The notes beneath the pieces are model-generated. The model was not told the origin of the DNA and ran no database searches. It saw nothing but the letters and a program-made list of their open reading frames with translations. DNA of 22,740 bases. Origin: AWTP1-13 sp039808585 (GTDB taxonomy: Bacteria; Pseudomonadota; Alphaproteobacteria; Rhizobiales; Hyphomicrobiaceae). Every line of letters starts with the position of its first letter. Positions within the stretch are counted from its first letter, which is position 1. Position numbers and translations under genes: made by a program. The stretch is taken from assembly GCA_039808585.1 (NCBI GenBank), contig JBDHTJ010000077.1, positions 1 to 22,740 on the forward strand, in the 5' to 3' direction. Positions 5,963 to 13,586 of this stretch are shown piece after piece.

Positions 5963-7201
5963 TCAGGTCACGCCCGGCAATTCGCGTAGGAAGTCGAGCT
6001 GTGCGGTTTCCGAGATCACGCGCATGGGCTCGGCATTGCGCGCGGCGGTGGAGCGCTCGGCTTCGGATGCGAACGTGCGCTTGAGGTGTGCGCCCAGACG
6101 CCGTGCCCGGGCGACAAAAAGATCGCCCATGGGTTTGCGTCGCGCCTCGTAGGCCTTGAGTGCCTGGCCCACGTCATCGAACTCAGCCAGGGCATCTGCA
6201 AGCGCGGAGGCATCGTCGGCAGCCTTGGTGACGCCCGCTCCGACGTGAGGCCGTACGACGAAGGCCGCATCTCCCAAGAGAGCCACGCGCCCCGATGCCA
6301 TGTGGGGGCAGGCCAGATCGTAGATCGGCTGAAGAAGTGGCATCTCCAAATGGTGCATGGCTTGCTGGATCCTAGGCGGCAAGAGGCGCGTCACTGCCTC
6401 GCGCATTTCCGCCAGCACGGCGCGCTGAAGAAGGGTCGGGGCTATCGACAGTTCGTGCAGCTTGCCGGTGTCGTCAGTGAGAAGCCGGGCAAGCTCGGCA
6501 CCTTCCTCGGCTGGACGGTACCAGACGATGTTCCAGCTGCGATGGCCCTGGCGCAGGTCGTTGTCGGGACCTGCAACGGGATAGCCCAGGAACTGCTCCC
6601 CGGGCGGGAGTACGAAAGAGAAGAGCGAGAAAAGTTGCGGTGAGAGTGCCCGGCTTGCGAAGCGCTCCTCGATCATGCCGCGCCAGGCAACATATCCTGC
6701 ATAGGTCGGAAGAACTCCGGGGCTGACGTGGGCGCGCAGGGCGGAACGGAAGCCATCGGCGGCGACGACAAGATCGGCCTGCTCGCTCGTTCCGTCGGCA
6801 AAGCGGGCCCGTACGTGCGACGCCTCCTCCTCCACCCCGACGACCTCGCGGCCGAGGTGATAGCAGCCCTCTCCAAGGGCCCTGCGCAGCATGGCGAAAA
6901 GCCGGTTCCAGGAGGTTGCGATCTGGGGATAGGGGCGCCGGGCCACCTCGCTGCCATCCCGGGCCAGGACACAGCGCTCGGCGATCGGAACGCCGAAATC
7001 CCTGCTGGCATCAATGCCAAGCCTTGCCACCGCATCGCGCATCTCGGGATGGGTCATGATGCCGGCGCCGCGCCCCACCAGGGGCACCGCCGAGCGCTCA
7101 AATACGTCTACGTCCCATTCGCGCTGGCGCAGGTACAGGGCGGCGTAGAGCCCGCCCATGGAACCGCCGGCGATGATGGCGCGGCGCCGTTTGGCTGACA
7201 T
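5963..7201 (-). CDS. FAD-dependent monooxygenase, 2,6-dihydroxypyridine 3-monooxygenase-like
   Basis: A 412-residue class A flavoprotein hydroxylase that would use NAD(P)H and O2 to hydroxylate an aromatic or heteroaromatic ring in the cytoplasm. It begins with the dinucleotide-binding A-G-G-S-M-G-G-L (residues 11-18), followed about 20 residues later by V-F-E-R for the ADP ribose. A DG motif (V-V-A-A-D-G-F) and a GD motif (V-A-L-L-G-D-A-A-F, then P-H-V-G-A-G) complete the FAD fold. The G-G-S-x-x-G form and the P-L-x-G-x-G-x-G-I segment resemble the dihydroxypyridine hydroxylase group of nicotine degradation, as remembered rather than aligned. The start at 7201 has GGGGA about 10 bases upstream; a longer frame exists but its extension looks non-coding. 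It is divergent from the transporter operon by 369 bases, which suggests shared control. Confidence 0.83.
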   Translation of the reverse strand: MSAKRRRAIIAGGSMGGLYAALYLRQREWDVDVFERSAVPLVGRGAGIMTHPEMRDAVARLGIDASRDFGVPIAERCVLARDGSEVARRPYPQIATSWNRLFAMLRRALGEGCYHLGREVVGVEEEASHVRARFADGTSEQADLVVAADGFRSALRAHVSPGVLPTYAGYVAWRGMIEERFASRALSPQLFSLFSFVLPPGEQFLGYPVAGPDNDLRQGHRSWNIVWYRPAEEGAELARLLTDDTGKLHELSIAPTLLQRAVLAEMREAVTRLLPPRIQQAMHHLEMPLLQPIYDLACPHMASGRVALLGDAAFVVRPHVGAGVTKAADDASALADALAEFDDVGQALKAYEARRKPMGDLFVARARRLGAHLKRTFASEAERSTAARNAEPMRVISETAQLDFLRELPGVT

Positions 7202-7570
7202 TTGAGCGTTTCCCCGAATGCTCTTTTTAACCTTGGGCCAGCCTTGCCTGCGATGCGAAGCAAGGTAGCCAAGCCGGCAGTCTTGCTGCAGAATAAGAGA
7301 CGAACAACGCGAATGCGAGCCGAGAGAAGCCGCAGCGCACTTCGGAGGGACGTCTGTCCGCCGCACGATGAGAAGGTTGGTCCGGACGCAGGCTTGTCTG
7401 CGAGACCGGAGGGCGGCGCGCGCCAAAGCGCATCCCGCGACCGTTTCCTGCCGTGTGTTTGGCTACGCTGCCTCTGAAACTTCAGACGGAAAACGATCCG
7501 GCCTTGCGGCCGGCGCGTTCAAGCGCATCAAGAATGAGCCTGCAATAAAGAACGAAGGACTGGAGGAAAC
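7202..7570. promoter_or_regulatory. Divergent intergenic region between the monooxygenase and transporter operons
   Basis: These 369 bases must carry the promoters of the minus-strand monooxygenase and of the long plus-strand operon. No convincing -35/-10 pair was found on either strand. Visible structures are a short hairpin around 7379-7407 (CGCAG/CTGCG), a 14-base palindrome at 7473-7486, a CCGGCC-TTGC-GGCCGG hairpin at 7498-7513, and the strong Shine-Dalgarno GGAGGA at 7562-7567 before the ATG at 7571. No coding frame is supported. Confidence 0.5.
7473..7486. promoter_or_regulatory. Palindrome TCTGAA-AC-TTCAGA, possible operator
   Basis: A perfect 6-base inverted repeat around AC, 85 bases upstream of the transporter operon start codon. 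It shares the CTGAA/TTCAG half-sites with the longer palindrome at 18149-18167, although the spacing differs (2 versus 5 bases), so a common regulator is only a possibility. Confidence 0.35.
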
Positions 7571-8824
7571 ATGCTTCGCAGATCCCTGCTCAAGAGTGCA
7601 GCCCTTGCGGCGCTGGCAGCAGCCGGCTTCGCACCCACCGCCATGGCGCAGCAACCGCCGATCAAGATCGGCTTGAGCATGGCGATGACCGGCGGATTGG
7701 CCGGCGGTGGCAAATCATCGTTGCTCGGCACCGAGATCTGGCGTGACGACGTCAACGCCAAGGGCGGCCTGTTGGGCGGCCGCAAGGTGGAACTTGTCGT
7801 TTATGACGACAAGTCCAGCGCCTCCGAAACGCCCGCGATCTATTCCAAGCTGCTCGACGTCGACAAGGTCGACATCCTCTTCGCGCCCTATGCCACTGTG
7901 CCCACGGCGCCTATCATGCCACTGGTGAAGCAGCGTCAGATGGTCCTGATCGGCAACTTCTCGTTCCAGGTGAATTCGAAGGTGGGCCACGACATGTGGT
8001 TCAACGTGGCGCCCTGGGGGCCCGCCGACAGCTGGGCCACCGCCTACTTCGACGTGGGGCAGAAGGCTGGCGGAAAGACGGTTGCCATCCTCGCGGCAGA
8101 CCAGGAGTTCTCGCAGAACGTAGCCAAGGCGGCGAAAGAGGTGGCGCAAAAGCGCGGCATCCAGATCGTGTTCGAGCAGAACTACCCGCCGAACACGGTG
8201 GAGTTCTCGGCGATCGTGCGGTCGTTGAAGGCTGCCAAGCCGGACATGGTCTACATCACGTCCTACCCGCCGGACTCCGCAGGTCTGCTGCGAGCCATCA
8301 ACGAGATCGGCGTCGGCGACAGCGTGAAGATCCTGGGCGGCGGCATGGTTGGCCTGCAGTTCACATCCGTGATGCAGGGCATGGGCTCGCTGCTGAACGG
8401 CGTCGTGAACTACAATACGTGGCTGCCTGAGCCGAGCATGTACTTCGAAGGCACTAAGGAGTTTTTCGAGAAGTACTCCAAGCGTGCTGTGGAAGCAAAA
8501 GTCGATCCGCTGGGCTTCTATCTGGCGCCCTTCGGCTATGCCATGGGCCAGCTGATCGAAGGCGCCATCAAGGCTTCCAACTCGCTCGACCAGAAGGCGC
8601 TCGCCAAGCATCTTCGCGAGGGCAAGCACAACACCATCGTCGGGCCGATCGAGTTCGCGCCCGATGGTGAGCGCAAGACCACGGCGACGCTGCTCGCCCA
8701 GTTCCGCGGCGTCAAGGACAAGGACATCGACCAGTTCCGCACGGCCGGCAGGCAGGTGATCCTGTTCCCCGAGAACCTGAAGACGGGCGAGGTCGTGGTG
8801 CCGTTCGAGAAGGCGCGCAACTGA
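7571..8824 (+). CDS. Branched-chain-type ABC transporter, periplasmic substrate-binding protein
   Basis: A 417-residue type I periplasmic binding protein (LivJ/LivK/AmiC superfamily, Peripla_BP_6-like). The signal peptide has R-R at residues 3-4, an alanine-rich core and A-M-A before Q-Q, near residue 26, so it is exported. The mature start I-K-I-G-L-S-M-A-M-T-G and the later G-G-R-K-V-E-L-V-V-Y-D-D and V-D-I-L-F-A-P-Y segments follow the usual first lobe of this fold. Such proteins bind amino acids but also amides, aromatic acids and heterocycles; the sequence does not show which. It is first gene of the long operon and has a strong ribosome site (GGAGGA). A perfect stem-loop follows the gene, likely favouring higher expression of the binding protein than of the permeases. 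Confidence 0.9.
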   Translation: MLRRSLLKSAALAALAAAGFAPTAMAQQPPIKIGLSMAMTGGLAGGGKSSLLGTEIWRDDVNAKGGLLGGRKVELVVYDDKSSASETPAIYSKLLDVDKVDILFAPYATVPTAPIMPLVKQRQMVLIGNFSFQVNSKVGHDMWFNVAPWGPADSWATAYFDVGQKAGGKTVAILAADQEFSQNVAKAAKEVAQKRGIQIVFEQNYPPNTVEFSAIVRSLKAAKPDMVYITSYPPDSAGLLRAINEIGVGDSVKILGGGMVGLQFTSVMQGMGSLLNGVVNYNTWLPEPSMYFEGTKEFFEKYSKRAVEAKVDPLGFYLAPFGYAMGQLIEGAIKASNSLDQKALAKHLREGKHNTIVGPIEFAPDGERKTTATLLAQFRGVKDKDIDQFRTAGRQVILFPENLKTGEVVVPFEKARN

Positions 8825-8838
8825 CGCAAGCCGTTCGC

Positions 8839-8870
8839 TGGCGCCCTTCGCCGGAAGGCAAAGGGCGCCA
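8839..8870 (+). other. Stem-loop between binding-protein and permease genes
   Basis: TGGCGCCCTT (8839-8848) pairs perfectly with AAGGGCGCCA (8861-8870) around a 12-base loop, with no T-run after it. This position, just after the binding-protein gene, is where ABC operons often carry an mRNA-stabilising or partly terminating hairpin. Confidence 0.65.
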
Positions 8871-8899
8871 TCGTCGTCACTGATGCCGGGGGAGATGGC

Positions 8900-9775
8900 G
8901 TGTTCTCGCTAGACCTGCTGCTCGACGCAGTGGTGCTGGGCCTGCTGCTCGGCTGCTTCTATGCAGCCGTGAGCATCGGGCTTTCCGTTTCCTTCGGCCT
9001 TCTCGACGTTCCCCATGTGGCACACCCGGCGTTCCTCGTGGCGGCCTCCTACGGCGTCTATCTCATGAACGATGCCTGGGGGATCGATCCGCTGCTCGCA
9101 GGGATACTTCTCACCCCGCTGTTCTTCCTCGTCGGGCTTTTTGCCTACTATGTCTACTACGAGACCTTCGAGAAGCGTGGCCAGGACCAGGGGGTGCGCG
9201 GCATCGCCTTCTTCTTCGGCGTCGCCTTCATCATCGAGGTGGCCATCATCCTGACGATGGGCGTCGATCAGCGCTCGGTGCAGGCCGAGTACATCGGCAA
9301 GTCCCTACGTCTGTGGGACATGCGTATTCCCATGCGGCTCATCGTGGCCTTCGGGGTGGCAATCCTGCTCACGCTGCTGCTGACACAATACCTCTCGCGC
9401 ACGTTCACGGGCTGGGCCATCCGCGCGGTGGCGCAGGACGAAGGGGCGCTGAGATTGATGGGCGCCAATCCCTACAAGATCAAGCAGTGGGCGTTCGGCA
9501 TTGCAACGGCCGTGCTGGGCATTGCCGGTGCCCTGCTGATCATCGTGGCGCCCGTCGAACCCACGCTCGACCGGGCCTATATAGGGCGCACCTTCTGCGT
9601 GGTGGTGATGGCGGGGCTCGGTAGCATGTCCGGCACGCTGGTGGCGGCCATCATCCTTGGCGTCTCGGAGTCCATCGTGCTCACCATGTTCGGGGCGTCG
9701 TGGGCCCCTGCCATATCGTTTGCCATGCTGCTCGCCGTACTTGCTGTGCGGCCGCAGGGCCTGTTCGGGAGGTGA
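8900..9775 (+). CDS. livH: Branched-chain-type ABC transporter permease, LivH family
   Basis: A 291-residue inner-membrane protein with about eight hydrophobic segments, the usual size for LivH. Typical features are the early G-L-L-L-G-C-F-Y-A-A-V-S-I-G-L-S and F-G-L-L-D-V-P-H segment, and the R-A-V-A-Q-D motif in the cytoplasmic loop that couples to the ATPase (near residue 177). The start is GTG at 8900 with a GGGGGAG ribosome site five bases upstream; an ATG at 8895 is out of frame and runs into a stop. It pairs with the LivM-type permease encoded directly after it (two bases apart), so both should form the membrane channel. The name denotes family, not proven substrate. Confidence 0.9.
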   Translation: MFSLDLLLDAVVLGLLLGCFYAAVSIGLSVSFGLLDVPHVAHPAFLVAASYGVYLMNDAWGIDPLLAGILLTPLFFLVGLFAYYVYYETFEKRGQDQGVRGIAFFFGVAFIIEVAIILTMGVDQRSVQAEYIGKSLRLWDMRIPMRLIVAFGVAILLTLLLTQYLSRTFTGWAIRAVAQDEGALRLMGANPYKIKQWAFGIATAVLGIAGALLIIVAPVEPTLDRAYIGRTFCVVVMAGLGSMSGTLVAAIILGVSESIVLTMFGASWAPAISFAMLLAVLAVRPQGLFGR

Positions 9776-9777
9776 GC

Positions 9778-10734
9778 ATGCGCACGCACGGCATCGCCTT
9801 CTGGACAAGCTGCTTCATCTTCCTGGCCTTGATGCTGGGCCTGACGCTGGTGATGAAAAACGAATATCCGTTCTTTGCCGGCTACGTGATTCTGCAGTTC
9901 ATCGTACTCGCGACTGCCTGGAACATCCTGGGCGGCTATGCGGGATATGTGAACTTCGGCACCAGCGCCTTCTTCGGGCTCGGCGTCTATATCGCCATCA
10001 TGCTGTTCAAGGCGTTCGACCTGCCGATCGTGGCGCAGATTGCCGGCGCGGCTGTCGTCGGCGCCATCCTCGGGTTGGGGCTCGGTGTTCTCACGCTGCG
10101 GATGCAGGGCATATTCTTCTCCATCGCCACCATCGCCGTGACGATCATCATCGAGACCTGCATCACCAACTGGAAGTTCGTTGGCGGTGCGGCGGGCATA
10201 CAGCTGCAGCGGCCTCCCGTGATGGCGCCTTTCGACAGCTACGTGAAGATGCTGTTCTTCGTGCAGGCGGCGCTGGTGGTGATCGCCGTGGCGCTTGCCC
10301 GCTACATCCAGGGCTCGTGGATCGGGCGCGGGCTGCAGGCCCTGCGAGACGATGAGCTTGCGGCCGAATGTACCGGCGTGCCGACGCTTAAACTCAAACT
10401 GCTCGCCTGCTGCCTCTCGGGTGCGTTGATGAGTGCGGCGGGCGCGCCTTCTGCCATGTATCTGCAGTTCGCCAATCCGGACTCCGCCTTCAACCTCAAC
10501 TACTCGGTGTCGGCGCTCGCGATGGCGCTGATCGGTGGCACGGCGCACTGGGTCGGGCCGATCCTCGGCGCCATCCTGCTGGGCGTGACGCAGCAGCTGC
10601 TGACGGTGACGATTTCATCCGAGGTGAACGTGCTGATCCTCGGCTGCATGCTGGTGCTGTTCGTGGTGGGCGCGCCATCGGGCCTGATCGGCCTTATCGG
10701 CTTCCCCTGGAAGAAGCGTGGAGGCGGCCGATGA
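9778..10734 (+). CDS. livM: Branched-chain-type ABC transporter permease, LivM family
   Basis: A 318-residue polytopic membrane protein, second half of the importer channel. It shows the LivM-family pattern N-I-L-G-G-Y-A-G-Y-V-N-F-G near residue 50-60 (family: G-x-x-G-x-x-S-x-G) and the coupling-loop motif G-L-Q-A-L-R-D-D-E-L-A-A (family: R-A-I-R-D-N-E), with C-terminal membrane helices and a short basic tail. The ATG at 9778 follows GGAGGT; an upstream in-frame start (9700) would overlap LivH heavily and is rejected. The stop overlaps the next ATPase gene as ATGA. Confidence 0.9.
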   Translation: MRTHGIAFWTSCFIFLALMLGLTLVMKNEYPFFAGYVILQFIVLATAWNILGGYAGYVNFGTSAFFGLGVYIAIMLFKAFDLPIVAQIAGAAVVGAILGLGLGVLTLRMQGIFFSIATIAVTIIIETCITNWKFVGGAAGIQLQRPPVMAPFDSYVKMLFFVQAALVVIAVALARYIQGSWIGRGLQALRDDELAAECTGVPTLKLKLLACCLSGALMSAAGAPSAMYLQFANPDSAFNLNYSVSALAMALIGGTAHWVGPILGAILLGVTQQLLTVTISSEVNVLILGCMLVLFVVGAPSGLIGLIGFPWKKRGGGR

Positions 10735-11459
10735 CAGCTCCGCTTCTGCGCATCGAGAACGTGAGCAAGCGATTCGGTGGCTTCACGGCGCTCGACAGCG
10801 TCAGCGTCGATATCCGTGCCGGCGAGCGCTTCGGGCTGATCGGCCCCAACGGCTCGGGCAAGACGACGCTCATCCACTGCATTTCGGGTGCGCTGAGGCC
10901 CAACGGAGGCGCGGTGATTTTCGAGGGCGAGGATGTGACGCGCCTTCCCGCCCATCGACGCACGCGCAGAGGGATTGCCCGCAGCTTCCAGATCCCGCGT
11001 CCCTTCAAGAGTATGACAGTGCGCGAGAACCTGCTTGTCGCGCTGGATTTCGCCTCGCTGGACCACGGCCTCTCCGCGACTGAGCAGGCCGAGCACGTGA
11101 TGTCGATCCTCGAGCGCATGGGGCTTGCGGGGAAGGTAGATGCCCTGGCAGCATCGCTGTCGCAGGTGGAGCTGCGCAAGATGGAGCTTGCCCGCGCCAT
11201 GGCCGCAAAGCCGAAGCTCCTCATCTCGGACGAGGCCATGGCCGGCCTCTCGAGCTCGGAGGTGGACGAGGTTCTCGATCTGCTGCTGAAGCTGTCTGGC
11301 GATGGCATCACCATCATCATGATCGAGCACATCATGCACGCCGTGATGCGCTTTTCGGAGCGGGTGATGTGCCTCGACGCCGGCAAGATCGCGGCCATCG
11401 GTGCGCCGAGAGCGGTGATGGAGGACAAGCGCGTGCAGGAGGCCTACCTTGGCGCTTAG
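10731..11459 (+). CDS. livG: Branched-chain-type ABC transporter ATPase, LivG family
   Basis: A 242-residue cytoplasmic ATPase. Walker A is G-P-N-G-S-G-K-T (38-45), the R-S-F-Q-I-P-R-P-F segment carries the Q-loop, and the H-loop is I-E-H. The signature motif is degenerate (L-S-Q-V-E-L-R-K), as is usual for some LivG proteins, and Walker B reads L-L-I-S-D-E-A-M-A-G-L, keeping the catalytic Glu but with Ala where most ABC ATPases have Pro. It would pair with LivF as a heterodimer driving import. Its 3' end overlaps the LivF start by 11 bases, so the two are probably made in equal amounts. Confidence 0.92.
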   Translation: MTAPLLRIENVSKRFGGFTALDSVSVDIRAGERFGLIGPNGSGKTTLIHCISGALRPNGGAVIFEGEDVTRLPAHRRTRRGIARSFQIPRPFKSMTVRENLLVALDFASLDHGLSATEQAEHVMSILERMGLAGKVDALAASLSQVELRKMELARAMAAKPKLLISDEAMAGLSSSEVDEVLDLLLKLSGDGITIIMIEHIMHAVMRFSERVMCLDAGKIAAIGAPRAVMEDKRVQEAYLGA

Positions 11460-12186
11460 GCTCACTGTCACCGATGTCGATGCCGGCTACGGCGCCGTGA
11501 AAGCGCTGCAGGGTGTCTCGCTCGACGTGAAGCAGGGCGAGACGGTGGCAATCCTCGGCAGCAACGGCAATGGCAAGAGCACGCTGATGAAGTGCGTGAC
11601 GGGCCTCGTGCGCCCGACGCGGGGTTCCATCGTGCTCGAACTCGATGGCGTCACACACAACCTCACGCAACTTCCCGCTGAGGCGATCGTGGATCTGGGC
11701 GTGGCGATGGTTCCCGAAGGCCGACGCCTGTTCCCGAAGCTCACCGTGGAAGAGAACCTGATGCTCGGCGCCTTCCGGAAGGCCGCGCGCAACGACATTG
11801 CCAAGAACCTCGCGTTTGCCTACGAGGCGTTTCCGGTCCTGAAGGAGCGGCGGCGGCAGCTTGCGGGCACGATGTCCGGCGGCCAGCAGCAGATGCTGGC
11901 AATCGCCCGGGCGCTCATGTCTTCGCCGCGCATCTTGCTGGTGGACGAGCCGTCCGTCGGCCTGTCACCGCTGCTCGTATCGCAGACCATCACCAAGATC
12001 GGCGAGTTGAAACAGGAGTTCGGTCTCACGGTGCTGATGGCGGAACAGAACTTCCACCAGGCGGTGCGCATTGCGGACCGGGGCTATATCATCGTTCACG
12101 GTGAGATAGCGGTTGCCGCGAGCTCGGTTGCTGAACTCAACGCCAACGACATCGTGAAGCGCCTCTATCTCGGCGGCATCGCATGA
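11449..12186 (+). CDS. livF: Branched-chain-type ABC transporter ATPase, LivF family
   Basis: A 245-residue ATPase with Walker A G-S-N-G-N-G-K-S (37-44), a canonical signature M-S-G-G-Q-Q-Q, Walker B I-L-L-V-D-E-P-S-V-G-L and the LivF-type A-E-Q-N in place of an H-loop histidine (normal for this family). The start is TTG at 11449, supported by AGGAGG six bases upstream and by the position of the first beta strand; no in-frame ATG fits. It completes the five-gene importer. The next gene begins 38 bases later on the same strand, so import and oxidation genes appear to share one transcript. Confidence 0.92.
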   Translation: MALRLTVTDVDAGYGAVKALQGVSLDVKQGETVAILGSNGNGKSTLMKCVTGLVRPTRGSIVLELDGVTHNLTQLPAEAIVDLGVAMVPEGRRLFPKLTVEENLMLGAFRKAARNDIAKNLAFAYEAFPVLKERRRQLAGTMSGGQQQMLAIARALMSSPRILLVDEPSVGLSPLLVSQTITKIGELKQEFGLTVLMAEQNFHQAVRIADRGYIIVHGEIAVAASSVAELNANDIVKRLYLGGIA

Positions 12187-12224
12187 GGTGACAGCATGTG
12201 CCAATCCCTTGAAAGAGACCGTCG

Positions 12225-13097
12225 ATGAAGGCCCCTCGCTTTTCCTATGTGCGTCCCACCTCGCTGGCGGAGGCGCTGCGACTGATAGCGGAGAAGGGCA
12301 GTGACGCGCGTCTGCTGGCGGGGGGGCAAAGCCTTCTTGCGGCACTCGCGTTCCGGCTGTCGGATCCCCAGGTGCTGGTTGACATCTCCAGGCTGCCAGA
12401 GCTGAAGGGCGTTGCGCGTGATGGCGACAGGCTCCGGATCGGGGCGGGCACGACGCATGCAATGCTCGGGCGCGATGCGCTCGTATCGGCCCATGCACCG
12501 CTGATCGCGCAAGCAATCCCGCATATCGCGCATGCCGCCATACGAAACCGCGGCACCATCGGTGGCTCTCTCGCGTATGCCGATCCGGCTGCCGAACTGC
12601 CTGCGTGCGTCCTGGCACTCGAGGCACAACTGGTTGCTGTTTCCACGCGCGGCGAGCGCCGCATCGCGGCGGCGCAGTTCTTCACGGGCCTGTTCTCCAC
12701 CGCGCTTGCTGCCGATGAGATCCTGACTGCCATCGAGGTGCCCGTCGCGGCTGCTGCCGAGCGCTTCGCGCTGGTGGAGGTGGCCCGGCGCTCTGGCGAC
12801 TATGCGATGGCCGGCGTTGCCGTCAAAGCGACCATGGCAGGTGGCAGCGTTAGCGCAATCCGGCCGGTGTTCTTCGGCCTCGGGGATGCGCCTGTTCTTG
12901 CGCAGGGCGCAGCGCGGGCGCTGGCTGGCCGCGCGGTTTCGCCTGATGCGATTGCTGCCGCAAAGGCGGCGCTTGCTCAGGATCTCGATCCGCCCGCCGA
13001 CCAGCATGGCGGCCCCGAAATGAAGCGCCATCTTGCCGGTGTCGTCCTTGAACGAGCGCTGGCGCGGATCACAGCCAAGGAGGCGCGCGCGGCATGA
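12225..13097 (+). CDS. Molybdenum hydroxylase, FAD-binding (CoxM-type) subunit
   Basis: A 290-residue FAD subunit of a three-subunit xanthine dehydrogenase/CO-dehydrogenase-type hydroxylase. The two FAD-binding motifs are clear: A-G-G-Q-S-L (32-37) and R-N-R-G-T-I-G-G-S-L (107-116), the latter followed by A-Y-A-D-P-A-A-E-L-P. The C-terminal CO-dehydrogenase flavoprotein domain follows. In these enzymes electrons pass from molybdenum through two [2Fe-2S] centres to this FAD and then to an acceptor. The ATG at 12225 follows GAAAGAG. The stop overlaps the iron-sulfur subunit start as ATGA, giving the FAD, FeS, Mo gene order common for this class. Confidence 0.93.
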   Translation: MKAPRFSYVRPTSLAEALRLIAEKGSDARLLAGGQSLLAALAFRLSDPQVLVDISRLPELKGVARDGDRLRIGAGTTHAMLGRDALVSAHAPLIAQAIPHIAHAAIRNRGTIGGSLAYADPAAELPACVLALEAQLVAVSTRGERRIAAAQFFTGLFSTALAADEILTAIEVPVAAAAERFALVEVARRSGDYAMAGVAVKATMAGGSVSAIRPVFFGLGDAPVLAQGAARALAGRAVSPDAIAAAKAALAQDLDPPADQHGGPEMKRHLAGVVLERALARITAKEARAA

Positions 13098-13576
13098 GCG
13101 AGCACGTCGAAATCGCACTCACGGTCAATGGCGAAAAGGTGCGTCGCCGCGTCGAAGCACGGATGCATCTCATCGATTTCCTGCGCCTGGAACTGGGGCT
13201 TATGGGATCGCACATCGGGTGCGAGCACGGGGTCTGCGGCGCCTGCACCCTGCGTGTCGATGGCGACATCGTGCGCGGCTGCCTCGTGCTGGCCGCAAGT
13301 CTCGATGGCGCATCGGTCGAAACCATCGAGGGGATCTCGGACAGCGGCGAGATCCGCGACCTGCAAGACGCTTTCATCACCCGCAATGCGGCCCAGTGCG
13401 GCTTCTGCACGCCCGGCATGCTGATGGCGGCGGCGGATCTGCTGAAGCACAACGCCAGCCCCAGCCGCGACGAGATCCGCGAGCACCTGTCTGGAAACTA
13501 CTGCCGCTGCACCGGCTATCAGGCCATCGTAGATGCCGTCGAGATGACGGCGCGGTCCCGTGGCGGAAAGGCCTAG
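13094..13576 (+). CDS. Molybdenum hydroxylase, [2Fe-2S] (CoxS-type) subunit
   Basis: A 160-residue electron-transfer subunit with both cluster-binding sets intact. The plant-ferredoxin-type cluster uses C43, C48, C51 and C63 (C-E-H-G-V-C-G-A-C, then R-G-C). The second, helical domain uses C102, C105, C137 and C139 (C-G-F-C and C-R-C). The length is normal for CoxS/NdhS-like subunits. It overlaps the FAD gene by four bases and is followed after ten bases by the molybdenum subunit, so all three should be made as a unit. There is no signal peptide, so the enzyme is cytoplasmic. Confidence 0.96.
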   Translation: MSEHVEIALTVNGEKVRRRVEARMHLIDFLRLELGLMGSHIGCEHGVCGACTLRVDGDIVRGCLVLAASLDGASVETIEGISDSGEIRDLQDAFITRNAAQCGFCTPGMLMAAADLLKHNASPSRDEIREHLSGNYCRCTGYQAIVDAVEMTARSRGGKA

Positions 13577-13586
13577 AGGTGAGTCC

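Noticed and set aside
7715..8629. 304-residue minus-strand frame opposite the binding-protein gene
   Set aside because: Composition (His, Arg, Gly, Leu-rich without motifs) is that of an antisense shadow of a high-GC gene; the plus-strand gene has a signal peptide, ribosome site and family motifs.
9577..10548. 323-residue minus-strand frame opposite the LivH/LivM genes
   Set aside because: It is antisense to two membrane-protein genes and gives a hydrophilic Arg/His/Asp/Gln-rich sequence with no motif, as expected for the reverse of hydrophobic codons.
10731..11459. LivG treated as a defective ATPase because of the degenerate signature and D-E-A in Walker B
   Set aside because: The catalytic Glu, Walker A and H-loop are intact, and loose signature motifs are normal for LivG-type ATPases.
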